A DNA stretch of 64,000 nucleotides from Terramyces sp. JEL0728 (lineage: Eukaryota > Chytridiomycota > Chytridiomycetes > Rhizophydiales > Terramycetaceae). Shown here piece by piece: positions 1 through 11,772 of the stretch; positions within the stretch are counted from its first letter, which is position 1, and every line of letters begins with the position of its first letter. The notes under the pieces are model-generated. The model worked only from the letters and a program-made list of their open reading frames with translations. It made no database searches and was not told the DNA's origin. The DNA is taken from positions 1-64,000 of the forward strand of contig JADIIU010000075.1 of the NCBI GenBank assembly GCA_027603945.1, written 5' to 3'. A program made the position numbers and the translations under genes.

Positions 1-1
1 A

Positions 2-199
2 TCCCCGACGTTTAGCGGTGCGGAAGTTAGGGCTAGAAATAGCAGATCGCCTCTGACAAATGCTGGGGTCATTGATTCTGAAAGAACTACTACAATTGGT
101 GAATCAACATTGAGGATTACACCTGCTGTTTTCCACGCAGCAAGTGCAGATGCGACTACCATCAATATGTTTAATATCTGCTGTGCAAGCTTTGATTAG
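2..199 (+). CDS. C-terminal tail of an unidentified gene (partial)
   Basis: A frame open from the left edge runs to a TAG at 197-199 and encodes a Ser/Thr/Ala-rich tail of about 65 residues with no domain I recognise. If a 17-nt GT..AG segment at 183-199 were an intron, the frame would continue to a TAA at 346-348 through a more hydrophobic stretch. It would then overlap the 3' end of the next gene by about 40 nt. 17 nt is shorter than every well-supported intron here, so I prefer the unspliced end. The gene's start lies outside the window. Confidence 0.35.
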   Translation, partial: SPTFSGAEVRARNSRSPLTNAGVIDSERTTTIGESTLRITPAVFHAASADATTINMFNICCASFD

Positions 200-309
200 T
201 AACATGTACTTGTCTTGGCGAAAGCGTTGTCAAAAATCCCAACATTCTTAGATTGCTTGGATTGAAAAATTTCAACTTTTTTGACGTTTCTCAAAAACAG
301 CTTCTCTAT

Positions 310-1185
310 CTAGTTTATTCGGTTATTTTCATTTATCAATTCATATAATGAGGTTTTGTACAATTCATAGTAATGCAAGATTTCTTTCAAGTTTGGTTTT
401 CGGATAACTGGAATATTCAATGGTTTGCCAATGATTGTTTTGATTGGGATTTGCCTAGGAAGCGGACCGAGGAAAGAAACCGTACGATCTCTGCCTAATC
501 TTAGCGAGATTAATTCCAGCAGTGAGTCTAAATATTCAAACAATATCGTTCCTTTTCTAATGGTGAATTTGTACCAGATATCATCTTCTCCCAATGAGAT
601 TACCGGGACAAGCGATACTCCGTGTTGCAATGCAAATTTAATGAATCCCAGCTGTTTGTAGTTTGCTTTGCCCAATTCAAAGCTTGGCAAATCAACAGAC
701 ATGACTAACGATTCGCCTTTTCCTTTTGCGACTACATTTTCACAGGTGGTTCTGTTCAAAGCTACACATCCCATTGCCAACAGAAAATCTCGCGCGAATG
801 GAACATAGAAATTGATACTCGGAATCAGTAGATTTGTGTTTGTATTTAGTATCTTGTTGAATTCGGTCGCAGTTGTACAAAAATTAACGAACCCTCCTAA
901 TCCAAGTGATCCATTTGAATAGCAAAACATGTAACTTTTATCTGGGTCGAGATCATGAGTTTGCGTTAGTTGCATTGGGAAATAGTTTGAAATCAGTGTC
1001 CATATGTGTAGCTGCGCTAGTTTTGGATATCTGTTTCCAATACTCGGTGATGGATCGAGAAAGACAAATATGAGGTATGCAATCAATAGCGGTCCTGAAT
1101 GCGGGATCTTGGAGACGATATAGAACAACGCAATGCAAATTGGATAGAGTAGCTGCCATCCAATCATTGCAGTTTGAGGGGTCAT
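310..1185 (-). CDS. DGAT2-family acyltransferase-like protein, active-site motif lost
   Basis: Single-exon protein of 291 residues resembling the DGAT2/monoacylglycerol acyltransferase family, ER enzymes that transfer acyl-CoA to diacylglycerol. It has hydrophobic N-terminal segments (about residues 9-45), the family-typical SYMF..GSLGLGGFVNF context, a QHGVSLVPV block and a downstream GEDDIWY block equivalent to the family's GEND-Y region. Length is a little under the usual 330-390. The catalytic His-Pro-His-Gly tetrapeptide is Tyr-Ser-Asn-Gly at residues 89-92, so neither histidine is present. The frame is intact, so this is not an obvious decayed gene. It may be a pseudoenzyme, a lipid-binding protein, or an enzyme with another mechanism. 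It has no introns, unlike most neighbours. Confidence 0.75.
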   Translation of the reverse strand: MTPQTAMIGWQLLYPICIALFYIVSKIPHSGPLLIAYLIFVFLDPSPSIGNRYPKLAQLHIWTLISNYFPMQLTQTHDLDPDKSYMFCYSNGSLGLGGFVNFCTTATEFNKILNTNTNLLIPSINFYVPFARDFLLAMGCVALNRTTCENVVAKGKGESLVMSVDLPSFELGKANYKQLGFIKFALQHGVSLVPVISLGEDDIWYKFTIRKGTILFEYLDSLLELISLRLGRDRTVSFLGPLPRQIPIKTIIGKPLNIPVIRKPNLKEILHYYELYKTSLYELINENNRIN

Positions 1186-1279
1186 TTTTTGGCGAAATTT
1201 TTTGGCTCAGCGGTTAGTCACTTTGTGCTTTGTTTATATTGCTATATAAATTACATCAGTTGAATTTCAGCCATTAAAT

Positions 1280-3944
1280 ATGACTGTCAAAGGAGTGTGT
1301 CAACAACTGGAATTAGAAATGGATCCTTTCATTATTGAACATTTGGAAGCATCCTTGGAGGGAATAACCGATGAGGATGAACAGCTGGAATTATTGGAGC
1401 CTTTTTTAGAAGAAGTGGAATACGCTGACGTGAAAGGATTCCTTGAATTGTTCAAGAGGCTGGCAATTGAAGGTGATCCGGCTATCGAATGTGATCCAGT
1501 TATTGAATGTGATGGACTAGAACCCTCCAATCAATCCGTGGAATCAATATCTACCCCTGAACCTGAAAATGTAACTCCAACAAACCCTTTATCCAAATCT
1601 TCAACTGCAGAGTCAATCCCAGATAGCCAGAAACCTAAAGAAATTACAATAAATTACGAATCACCAGAATACTTTGCACAGATATCTGCCACTCAGAATA
1701 AGAAAGCTGGAACTAAATATTATTCACATAAATATGTAAAGAATGTTTATAAGGAAAAGGATGCAAAAGATAATGGCCAAAAGGAACAAAATGAAGACGA
1801 TGCTGAAGATACAATCGAATCGTATGCTGCAGATACTCCAACTGCATCTTGGGATAAGAAAGGGGCAATTGGGAAAAGGATGCAGGCTATTAGGAAGGCA
1901 AAGAAAGCATCCAAATTCTCTGGAACAATCGAACAGTCTGTAACTGGTGTTGGAGCAGAAATAGAAGCTTACTCCCAACAATCTAGATTCCATGAGGATA
2001 CGTTGGAAACTCTTGCAAACGATATTGATATGAAAAAGGTAAACATATTGATTGGGGAAGTTGTAATCTTGCAAGATGCTGATTTAAGATTATTTGCTGG
2101 GCACAAGTATGGTCTAATTGGACGAAATGGCACCGGTAAATCTACCATCTTCAAAGCAATTGGCTATGGAATCCTTGTTGGGTTCCCAAAGAATGTCAAG
2201 GTGATGTATGTTGAGCAATTAGATGGGGTCGACCCTGAAAAGGTAATTACAATTAATGCAGAACGTTTTGGAGACCGTGTTACAAGCAGATAGGAAAAGT
2301 CTAAGGGCTTACAAGGATTCCACCATGTTGCACGATGCCCTAGAAACTGCAGACAGCAAAACAATCGGACTGGCGATTAGAAAAGTGTTGCTTGCAAGAT
2401 TAGAGGATGAATTATATTTGGCCAACCAAATCGCAACTAAACGGTCTGGAGCTCGAGGGGCTGTAGCTAGAACCGAGCTCTTGGTTAAAGAAGTCGAAGT
2501 CCAGAATGCAAGGGACGATCTCAACAAATTGTTTTCGGCGCAAGAGTTGACGGACGCACCAAAGAAAGCAATGGAGATGGTTCAAGAGTTGCACGAATTA
2601 CTAGAACTATATGATTATGCCTCTGCAGAATCAAAGTGTCGCATTATTCTTGAGGGTTTAGGATTTTCACAAGACTGGATTGATGGTCCTATTGGCAACT
2701 TGTCTGGAGGTTGGAAAATCAGAGTTTCCCTCGCACAGGCACTGTTTATGGCTCCAGATATACTATTGCTTGACGAACCGACAAACCACTTGGATTTCCC
2801 TGCCATCCAATGGCTAAAGAAATATCTTCAAGATCTAGAAACCACGCTTGTTTTAGTATCCCACGACAGAAACTTCCTGGATGCCATTGTCGATCACATT
2901 ATTGTGCTAAAGGACCGCAAACTGAATTATTATGTTGGCAATTATGATGAATATCAGAAAGTCGTTGAAGACAAGTATAAAAATGATGTCAAGACACAGG
3001 CAGCATTGGATAAAAAGAAGGCCCACATTGAAAAATCTATCCAAGAGGGTTTAAAACAAGCAAAGCAAAAAGGGGATGACAAGAAGCTTTCGCAAGTAGC
3101 TTCCAGAAAAAAGAAACTCAATGAAAGATTTGGAGTCGAAAGATCAGCCAGCGGACATAGGTTTAAACTGAATGACAATTTTGGTTACTACACCGATAGC
3201 TCAAGAGCGGGTGTAAATTTTGACAAGCCTGATGCACCAGTCAAATGGCAGTTCCCTCCCCCAGAACCACTCCGAAACCAATCATCTTTGATAGCAATGG
3301 ATAACGTCACATTTTCCTATGACGGGAAAAGAAATATTCTAAGAAATGTCTCGTTCAACCTTCAAATTGGTGAAAAGGTTGGTATTGTTGGTGCTAATGG
3401 CGATGGTAAATCTACTCTTATCCAACTGTTCATGGGAAAGCAAATAGCACAGCGTGGGGCCATTGAGTGTCATCCACAGGCAAGAATTGGGTACTTCTCC
3501 CAGAATCATGTTGATGAAATCGCAAATGCCGACCCAGCGGTGACTACTTTAACGTATTGTAAAGAGAAATTGGAAGGTAAAGGTACTGATGCAGAAGTTC
3601 GTGGACATTTCGGGGCATTCGGCGTTACTGGCGATATGATGAGTCAGCCAGTGGTTTCACTTAGTGGAGGCCAAGCAGTGCGTATTGCGATGGGGTTAAC
3701 AGTCTGGAATAACCCCCACTTGCTAATCCTTGATGAGCCAACCAACCATTTGGATATGGACTCTATTGAAGCTGTCATTCAGGCAATCAAATCTTTTGAA
3801 GGAAGTGCTATTGTCGTGTCCCACGATCAACACTTTATTGAGGAACTCTCTCAAAAGGTTTATCTCGTGAGAGACCAATCAGTAGCTTTCCTGGAGGGAG
3901 GCGTTGGCGACTATGTAAGACTATTAAAGCGGAAAAAGAAATAA
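1280..3944 (+). CDS. ABCF3: ABCF3/GCN20-type ABC ATPase
   Basis: Soluble tandem-ABC protein of 881 residues in two exons, 1280-2242 and 2262-3944, separated by a 19-nt intron (2243-2261). It belongs to the ABCF group that acts on ribosomes; yeast Gcn20 works with Gcn1 in amino-acid-starvation signalling through Gcn2. First cassette: Walker A GRNGTGKST near residue 282, signature LSGGW near 468, Walker B LLLDEPTNHLD near 489. Second cassette: GANGDGKST near 698, LSGGQ near 787, LLILDEPTNHLD near 809. There are no membrane spans. The acidic, low-complexity N-terminal region (about 60-190) makes it longer than human ABCF3. GCN20 versus ABCF3 naming rests on general similarity and the long N-terminus. 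Confidence 0.93.
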
Positions 3945-3977
3945 ATATTTTGCTGTCCAAATTCTGTCCAGATTTGA

Positions 3978-5768
3978 ATGAATCAAAAAGTAATCACAAA
4001 TTATTTTAACGCTCAAAAACCAACAAACAAAATAGAAAAACCGGCTGATCATGTTAATAAGAAACAAAGACGGATGACTACCATACCAGATTTCTTTAAA
4101 CCACTGGAACAAACAGAGATAGAAGGCAAAGATGAAGCTGGCACACCTTTGCCAAACGATTTGGAATCAGTGGCAGACGCACCTGTTTTGGAAGAGCTAG
4201 TGTCCCCTCCAGAGTCTTTGCAACCAGAATTGATTAAACAATCGGATGAACCCGTTTTGGAACAGGTGGTGCTTCCATGGGAGACTTCAGCTACCATAAA
4301 TATTCTGAAAGAACAAGCTGATCCAGGACCTGTTGAGCCAGAAACAATCGCTGTGCGTAAATCTAATATCGAAAATAACAAGATTGAACAACCAACTACA
4401 AATGATAAAGTAGAAGCCAGCCTGGAAACAATAGAAGCAACTAATAAACGCTCCTTTGACGAAATGAATACGGACAAAACTCCACAGCTGATAGATATCA
4501 CCCCAAAAACATTTCAAACCGTAAAGGAAAAGGAACCGGCATTCAGGAGATTTGCGGCATTGGTAAACAGCAAAACTATAACACTTCCTAAACTTTACTC
4601 TGATCTTTTGAAAAGGTTTGATGCTTTGGAAACAATCATGAATTACTTGCAGTCGCGCAATCAAACTTGCATCTTCCACAAAGTAAAACGATCTGTGGAA
4701 ATGCAGTCAGATTTGTACTATTTGTATTAATGTAGATCCTTTGAACTTGCCCATCTTGGGCAAATAATGTACATTTACCCTCAGGCTTATAAATTGTCAC
4801 CAATCACAGTTAAAATCAGCGAAGAAAAAGTAAATTCTCTGTCTATAGAGTTTATTACTGACCAGCTATCTGAACAGTTTGTAAGCAAATTGAATAGACA
4901 GTCCCAGCCATTAAATAACCTCCCAAAACTTTCAACAGCCGTAAATACTGTGGATAACAGCTCCTTGATGACCGCGGTTAAAGAGTTTGCTCAGCAATAC
5001 AAGAACAGGAGGACAGTATTTCAAAACAGATTAATTGAGCGTGTTTCCACCTTATATAAAGTACAAGCATTTAATCTAGGAATTCTTGAAAGAAAGCAAC
5101 CTTAAATGGGATTACAACCCATTAAAACCTACCTTTCACCCCCAATTTAAACTCGAGGACGTGCAAGATATCCCACAAGCAGAGCTGCCTTTAAAAAAAC
5201 AGATATCATACTTGGATCAGTTGAAAATCAAGCATGGTATACTAGAAGGGAAGCAGCCAGACAAAGTAGAATTGAAAAAAGAAACTGAAGAAGCAGTCAC
5301 TGTTACTGACGAAAAGAAACCTATATCCAGAGCGAAAGCACTATTGGAAAGAGTAGTTTAAAGCTAACCCCAGGTGCGGGCGAGACAGCAGCAAAAAGCA
5401 TCTGAAGCGGATCAAAAAGAGAATATTGAATACCAGAAAAGGAAAAGTATGTTGGCGAGACTGCCTATGATTGCATCGTCGCTTCAATTGCACGTTAAAG
5501 GATTGAAAAAAAGCATTATACCAGTACCTGCTGCAATCAACCATCTTCTCAGATCTTTTTCAGACGTGTTTTTGAAGCCAGGTATTGCTTATTTAATTTA
5601 GACGAATGGTATGAGCATATCAAACTGCTAGTTGAAATTGTACCTTCATTTTGCACGCTGGAATTACAGATTGGCGCGAAAACTAGTGGATACGAGAGCT
5701 ATTTAATCCGACTACACGATGGGCGGATGAAGCAGGTGCGCGAAACAGTAGAACGATTAAAAAACTAA
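3978..5768 (+). CDS. CDT1: DNA replication licensing factor Cdt1
   Basis: 569-residue protein in five exons (3978-4714, 4736-5060, 5080-5352, 5374-5581, 5602-5768) with introns of 21, 19, 21 and 20 nt. The first splice rebuilds the Cdt1 winged-helix signature: a LETIMNYL..CIFHKVK segment flows into LGQIMYIYPQAYKL. The C-terminal winged helix that contacts MCM begins with MLARLPMIASSLQ. The N-terminus carries a PIP box, Q-x-x-I-T-N-Y-F at residues 3-10 with Lys 14 four residues later. This resembles the PCNA-dependent degron that targets animal and fission-yeast Cdt1 to CRL4-Cdt2. A second PIP-like TTIPDFF follows at about 34-40. The middle (45-190) is acidic and disordered. Cdt1 loads MCM2-7 at origins. 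Confidence 0.9.
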
Positions 5769-5825
5769 TTGCGTAAAATTTTTTATTAGTTCAAATAGCA
5801 TTTGAGCTTGGTTAAATAAGGAATT

Positions 5826-7080
5826 TTAATCCAATTCGACTTTTTGGTAGATTGTTTCGTAATTATTTGCATTTCTTTTGATAATATCGACACAAGGGCC
5901 TAGTAAACGAACAAAGGCTTTCTTTCCAAGCGTTGCGCACTTTAAGCGGCCTTTTGCAATGATACTTGCCTTTCTAGGTTTATCTGTTAACAATGCCAAT
6001 TCTATCTTTAACCAAAAAAGTACCTCCAAAGTAATCGCCTTTCTTTAATGAGTGCAATGCGTGTTCAACACCATTGTCATCAAACTGGGTAACATTGGCT
6101 TCTCCGGATTCGACAATAAAGAAAGAATCTCCGACATCGCCTTGCTTAATAACATATTCTCCATCTGAAAATGTAACTGACTCCAATGCATCGGCAATCT
6201 TATGTCGCTCGTAAGCTTCCAACGAAGTAAGTAATGGTAATTCTTCCAAGAATCTTTCATACATTCTTCTCTTTTTAGAAGTGTTTTCCATTAGAATTCT
6301 ACGGAATGTCACTCGATCCAACGCCCACAATACGCAATCCTTAGTTGCAGCGACAGTTGCAGCACGAGGAGCATTATACATTAATGCCAATTCACCAAAT
6401 GAGCCATTTGGACCATAGTCAGTAACTTTGATAGGAGGAGAGTCGTTTCTAGAGACAAATACATCCAACGCCCCAGATTCAACGACATAAAAGTAATCAC
6501 CAATACCGCCTTGGGTAATAATAACTTCTCCACTTGCAACACGCTTTTCTGCCATAGCATTCACAACGTCTGTATATTGCTCTTCGTCTAACGATTTAAA
6601 CAAGAAATTGGCATGTATAGCGGTTTCAATTCTCTTTCTTTGTTCGTCTGATTTTGGAATATTTACTTTTGTATAGGCTTCTTTTTCAGAAGAAGGTGCC
6701 ATTGATTCAGCTGATACTGAGGTACGACGTCCACGATTTGGATTTACTGGCGGAGGAACAAACTCTGGTAGTTCGTCGTCGTCTTCATCATCCGTTAGTG
6801 GTTCCAATTCCTGTTCCTCTACTTCTCCAGAGTCTGTTCCCTGCATGGTGTAAGAATCATGTATTTGGTTATAATCGGTAGGGTTCTTGGCTGTGTTTGC
6901 TAATTTAAACTTATCTGTACCTTGCTGTTCTAATTTCTGTTTGAAATAATCCGCGCAAAAAGTAATAATATCTGCTGGTTGCGCTTTAAGAATTGCTCTA
7001 TTTAAATCACGGAGGATTTCCGGAAACTCTGGCGGTACTGAAGCTGGGACTGCGACATGTTCTAGTGAGTTGTCTGCCAT
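5826..7080 (-). CDS. cAMP-dependent protein kinase regulatory subunit
   Basis: 410-residue PKA regulatory subunit in two exons (7080-6024 and 6001-5826) around a 22-nt intron. Order: dimerisation/docking helix bundle (about 17-50), acidic linker, inhibitor site R-R-T-S-V at 118-122, then two cyclic-nucleotide-binding domains. The phosphorylatable Ser in the inhibitor site makes it type II-like. Both phosphate-binding cassettes are intact: [15 protein letters not shown] in the first, and [15 protein letters not shown] in the second, the latter readable only after splicing. It binds and inhibits the catalytic subunit until cAMP binds. A soluble adenylyl cyclase and a 7TM receptor elsewhere in the window are plausible members of the same pathway. 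Confidence 0.95.
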
Positions 7081-7385
7081 TGCAAAAAGATTAGAATACG
7101 TCAGTCATTTGTGTGAGCCATTTATTCGTGGATGCGCCACTCAGAGGACAATAGCGACGATATCCAGATTAATATAATCTTTATCTGTTACATACATCGA
7201 ATTGGCTGCAGAATCAGGACGGTTATTTATTTTCAGCGTGACCAAAATGTCGCAATGAGCTTTCTCGTTTCAAACATGTTCTTGGATCACTATATTAATT
7301 ACATAAATTCGAGTTTCTTTTGCTCAAGATTAATAATATTTGGCGGTATGAGGTTGAAATTTTTCGAGTTTGTCCAGCAATCACA
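7081..7385. other. Divergent intergenic region, PKA-R / ARP1
   Basis: About 305 bp separates the start codons of two divergent genes, so it should hold both promoters. It is AT-rich, with no RNA gene, conserved coding stretch or repeat that I can support. A TTTGGCGG element near 7340 resembles an E2F-type site, but this is a single weak match. Confidence 0.4.
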
Positions 7386-8652
7386 ATGACTTATGAGAGT
7401 GTGATTACGAATCAACCGGTTGTGATTGACAATGTAAATTTCAGTTTACGGTAGGGGTCAGGAAATATGAAGGCAGGATTCGCCGGAGAGGATCAGCCAA
7501 AGTGCTACTTTCATTCAATGTAAAATCCACTAATCCCAGAGTTGGAAAGCCAAAGCATTACCGTGCAATGGCTGGTGCAACCGAAGGAGAATACTTTGTA
7601 GGGAATAAAGCTCAGGAACTTCGAGGGCTATTGTCAATTAATTATCCAATGGAGCATGGAGTTATTACTAATTGGGATGACATGGAAAAGTTATGGCAGC
7701 ATATTTATACAGAAGAATTAAAGATTTTGTCCGAAGAAGTACGTATCTTGCTAATTCAAGCATCCTGTTTTGTTGACGGAAGCTCCACTCAACCCCACGG
7801 CCAACAGAGACAAAATGGTTCAGATATTTTTCGAAACATTCAACGTTCCTGCTCTGTATATTTCAATCCAAGCAATTTTATCCTTGTATGCATCTGGAAA
7901 GACCACAGGGATTGTACTGGATGTTGGAGATGGAGGTTGTTTCTATGCTAATATAGTAACCCACACTGTCCCTGTTTGTGACGGATTCGCCATACCACAA
8001 GCCATTCGAAGACTCGATTTGGGCGGAAGGTACTATTTGCTGACAGAAGGGATGTGACGGAGCACCTGCAGTTGTTGCTGAGAAAGCGGGGAGTGAATTT
8101 GTCTTCAACAGCGGAATTTGAGATATGTCGAATGATTAAAGAAAAGACATGTGCTGTAGCAACTAATGGGATAAAAGAAAACTATTCGACCACAGATGTG
8201 TATACACTACCAGATGGAAATATGATTAGCGTAACGGTTTGTTTATGATAGATTGGAGTCGAAAGATACAAAGCCCCAGAAATTCTTTTCAACCCCCATC
8301 TTATTGGGGTAGAAGCGCCAGGCGTACATCAATTAGTCATGGATTCGATCAACAGAGTAGATTTGGATCTTCGCAAAGACCTATATTCATCCGTCGTGCT
8401 ATCGGGTGGAACCACCGTTACAAAAAGTTTTGCTGATCGCATATTGAATGAGTTGAAGAGAGTTACTCCGAAAGACAATACAATTAAAGTGTTTGCACCG
8501 CATGATCGTAAATACACGACTTGGATGGGAGGTTCAATCCTCGGCTCCCTTAGTAAACCCTTTCTGATTTAGCAACTTTCAAGAAAATGTGGATATCCGC
8601 TGCAGAATATCATGAAAATCCAGATTTGATAAATAGAAGATTTATGAGTTAG
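7386..8652 (+). CDS. ARP1: Actin-related protein 1 (centractin)
   Basis: 373-residue actin-fold protein matching centractin, which forms the dynactin minifilament linking dynein to cargo. Eight exons: 7386-7433, 7455-7519, 7540-7738, 7761-7935, 7957-8029, 8050-8230, 8252-8552, 8573-8652. The seven introns are 20-22 nt. Splicing restores the phosphate-binding DNGSG loop, [35 protein letters not shown] and [14 protein letters not shown], each of which is split by an intron. ARP1-like features are [15 protein letters not shown], the short DNase-loop region and length close to human ACTR1A. Intron 4 (7936-7956) has a GTTG donor and no in-frame stop. Conventional actin is less likely given sequence and length. 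Confidence 0.93.
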
Positions 8653-9017
8653 TTTTTTCGTTGTGATTTGAATATTCTCAGGTTTAGTTGCTTTTCATGA
8701 GAACGAAATTCACACTGTCGCTATTCATATTGAATTTCCAGATGATTTCCAAATTCTTTCGATGTACATCTTGCTGCTCCGTTGATGCCGACCTGTCAAC
8801 CCAATGCCATGACAAATTGTATTATTCCATAATTATCAAGCCCAAGTAGTTGATATTGACATAGGTAGCAAACTGGCAAAATGCAGCAGCTAATGCCTTC
8901 AATCCGGTTCAGATTGCCAAATAGCTATTACACTTTGGTAAACACTGCTTTGACAAACCACCAAAACGATATTAGTAGACTCTTACTCTCTAGTTGGCTC
9001 TTTATATTTTTCCCAAC
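8653..9017. other. Intergenic, no convincing gene
   Basis: 365 bp between ARP1 and the pseudouridine-synthase gene. One 34-codon open stretch without ATG (about 8682-8795, reading GLVAFHENEIHTVAIHIEF) looks protein-like, but I could not extend it into a gene with 19-23-nt introns on either strand. No tRNA or snoRNA boxes are apparent. It may hold the pseudouridine-synthase promoter or a remnant. Confidence 0.3.
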
Positions 9018-10261
9018 ATGGAAAAGGAAAAGAAACGAAAAGGAGATAAAAGAGAACCCCCAAAGTCAAAGAAGGCCAGAACAGAGCCAAATAATCAACC
9101 ACCAGAGTATTTCTTTGAAAGCGGGCTGCGAAAAGTCCAGCCATACAATTTTGTATACCAAACCTATGCAAAGCAGCGATGGCTAGGAATGACCATCTAC
9201 GGTATATTTGAAAAGGAATTCAAGGATATGCCAGCAAAGTATTACTACAATTCAATCCTGCAAGGAATAATCACTGTTAATGGGGATAAAGTATCGCCTG
9301 AACATGTAGTAAAGAATTCTGATTTGATTGAAAATCGGATCCATAGACATGAACCTCCAGTTACGGATACAAAGATTGAAATTGTCCACAAATCAGACGA
9401 TCTATTGATTATTAGCAAGCCAAGTTCAATCCCAATTCACCCAACAGGGAGATATAGACACAATACAGCCCAAAATATTTTAATTCATGAACATGGATTT
9501 ACGGAGCTTCATCGTAAGTGGTCATTTATCGTAGCTGTTAATAGAATTGATAGATTGACGTCAGGACTAATCATACTGGCACTTAATAGCGTTAAAGCCA
9601 ATGAAATGATGTCTATAATGAGAGAGCGAGGGATTAAAAAAACATATTTGGCCAGAGTGAAGGGAGAATTTCCGGAAGGAGAGATTGAATGCAGCGAACC
9701 ACTGATGTGTGTTTCTCACAAAGTTGGCGTCAATATAGTGTCGCCCGATGGAAAGCCTGCTTCAACAGTATTCAATAGAGTCGGTTTTAACGGAAGAACT
9801 TCTCTCGTTAAATGTAAACCTGTAATTAACTGGTAGGCGAGCCAAAAACAGGCAGAACACATCAAATCAGGGTACATTTACAATACCTGGGGTATCCAAT
9901 AGCAAATGATCCTCTATATTGTTCGTCTGCTTGGGGCGATAAACTTAAAGACGGCCCATTATCCCAAGAAGACTCTGTGGCCGTAGTGAATAATGTCACT
10001 AGCAGGGTATTTGCCAAAGATGCTGAAGTTAAGGATTATTTGGAAGGATGCGATGGCTGTATAAACAAAAGACAAGACCCGAAACCAGAGCAGCTGGTTA
10101 TCTGGCTTCATTCGTTGAAATATGAAGGTGAGGGCTGGGAATTTGAAACTGGATTACCTGAGTGGGCAAAAGACGGCTGGAATGGCGATTTGGATATAAA
10201 GGAAAGATTTTGGGATCATGGCGGCTTGTGGGATGGTGTGCCTCCGGGAAACTTGATATAA
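9018..10261 (+). CDS. RluA-type RNA pseudouridine synthase (RIB2/PUS8-PUS9 group)
   Basis: 399-residue enzyme in three exons (9018-9513, 9535-9813, 9837-10261) with introns of 21 and 23 nt. Fungal relatives modify U32 of tRNAs. An S4-like region (about 70-115) precedes the RluA catalytic motif, read across intron 1 as L-H-P-V-N-R-I-D-R-L-T-S-G; the catalytic Asp is present, while His of the usual HRLDR is Asn. The second splice makes [23 protein letters not shown], another family signature. The C-terminal EQLVIWLHSLKYEG..FETGLPEWA matches fungal RIB2/PUS9 proteins. Intron 1 is 21 nt and stop-free, so its retention would insert seven residues beside the active site. The ATG at 9018 starts a Lys/Glu-rich leader. 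Confidence 0.88.
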
Positions 10262-10269
10262 AATACCAT

Positions 10270-11727
10270 TTATTTGTGTTTTCGTAATTTTCTTTTCATT
10301 ACCCTAATTTCGTCTGTTTCTTCTTTGCAAATAATTAGTGAAGATACGTAAATACCCCTGCCTTCGGGGGTAAGTATTTCCAGACTGGCTTCTCCTTCAA
10401 TACTGATCCAACCTACACTGGAAATCCAAATTGTTTTAGCACCACTAAAGACTAATGTTTTAGATTCTAGTTTCGGTAGTGGTATATCGCGAAGAGTATT
10501 AATCGGTGGGTATAATAAGGTGTCTCCTCCGATTTTTTTGATTAATCGTTCATTATTGATCATCTTTGATTCATGGATGGGAAGTTTCTGCGATGCATAA
10601 ACAGACAAGCTCAGACCTCCTTCTAGAACATCAATGCGACAAAATCCACCCAGCCAAAGTGATTGACCTTTCTCCTTTTCGTAGCGTCTTGCCTTTACCT
10701 GATTCTTTGGTTCGATCACTGCTAATTCTTTGGTACTAAACAAGTGCGCTAATTGCTCCTGATTGATAATCCCTGCTGTGTCTATCAGATAATTCTCCAG
10801 GAGATTTAATTGCCCTTTTGGGTTAGCTTTGGGTAGTAACGGTGCCAACATACTTTTCGGCATCCGTATTAATCCTGCCGTCGTTCCAGATGCAGCAGAC
10901 GCGGTGATATACCGGTTATCTCCAACTTGTTTCTTTGATTAATAATCACAAACCTTTAGTGCATTCATGAAGGAAGACTTTCCTACATTTGTGCAGCCTA
11001 CCAGGTAGCAATCTTCTCCGCTGTTAAAACTCTCAGAGATGTGTTTTGCTATAATTGGAAGGCCTTCTCCGGTTGACGCAGAAATGGGTACGATCGGGGC
11101 TTCTCTAGCAAATCCTTGTTTTGATACCCATTGTTTTACAGCTTCTAGATTATAATTAACTGGCATTAAATCCTGCAATTAGTTCACAGCTACTATTTTG
11201 TTCAGTGCAACAACGAGACGCTTGCTGCCAACATAATCCCACAAATCTTTGACAAAAGATTGTGGTAAATCCATTAGATCCAACACCAGGACAACTAAAC
11301 CTCCAGGTTTTGCTTTTAATTGCCCAAATTGGATCCGATTAGTTTTCATGGACCGCGTTGTATTTTCGCCCTTTAAAATTGAATGGCAGCGTTTACATAC
11401 GATTGGTTTGGGTTTCTTGTACTTTTGTAGCAGTATTTTTAATTCTTCCTGGGTCAATGGTTCTGTTTGTCGTTCAAGCCGTTCAATTTCTTGTGGGGTA
11501 GCAATTTTCCGTTGCTGCATTGGTGGAATATAGCCAGGCTTCTCCTCTGAATGATTTTGAAATATCGACCCGCATCCTGAGCACTCTTTACCAATTAGCG
11601 TCTCTGAGGTCAGAGATAATCTTGATGTGGAAGAATAATTCACTCGGTAACTAGGGTTGTAGATTACTCTCAATGTATTCCAATTACTGTTCCGTAGTCG
11701 ATGAAATATTAACCTTGCTCTTTCCAT
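10270..11727 (-). CDS. YqeH/NOA1/BPG2-family circularly permuted GTPase, probably mitochondrial
   Basis: 471-residue protein in three exons (11727-11194, 11172-10954, 10932-10270) with two 21-nt introns. The N-terminus is basic and Ser-rich, like a mitochondrial presequence. It then has the paired zinc motif CSGCG..CKRCH of the YqeH group. The GTPase motifs are in permuted order: NKID (G4; its Asp comes from the second exon), SAS (G5), then GCTNVGKSSFMNAL (G1). Splicing completes NKIDLMP and NALKKQVGDNRYITASAASGTTAGLI. Relatives assist mitoribosome small-subunit assembly. I cannot choose between Gep3-like and NOA1-like orthology. Its stop is 8 bp from that of the convergent pseudouridine-synthase gene. 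Confidence 0.85.
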
Positions 11728-11772
11728 TCATCAATAACTGAAAAAATTTTCAAAGCTCCCAATTCAAATCTA

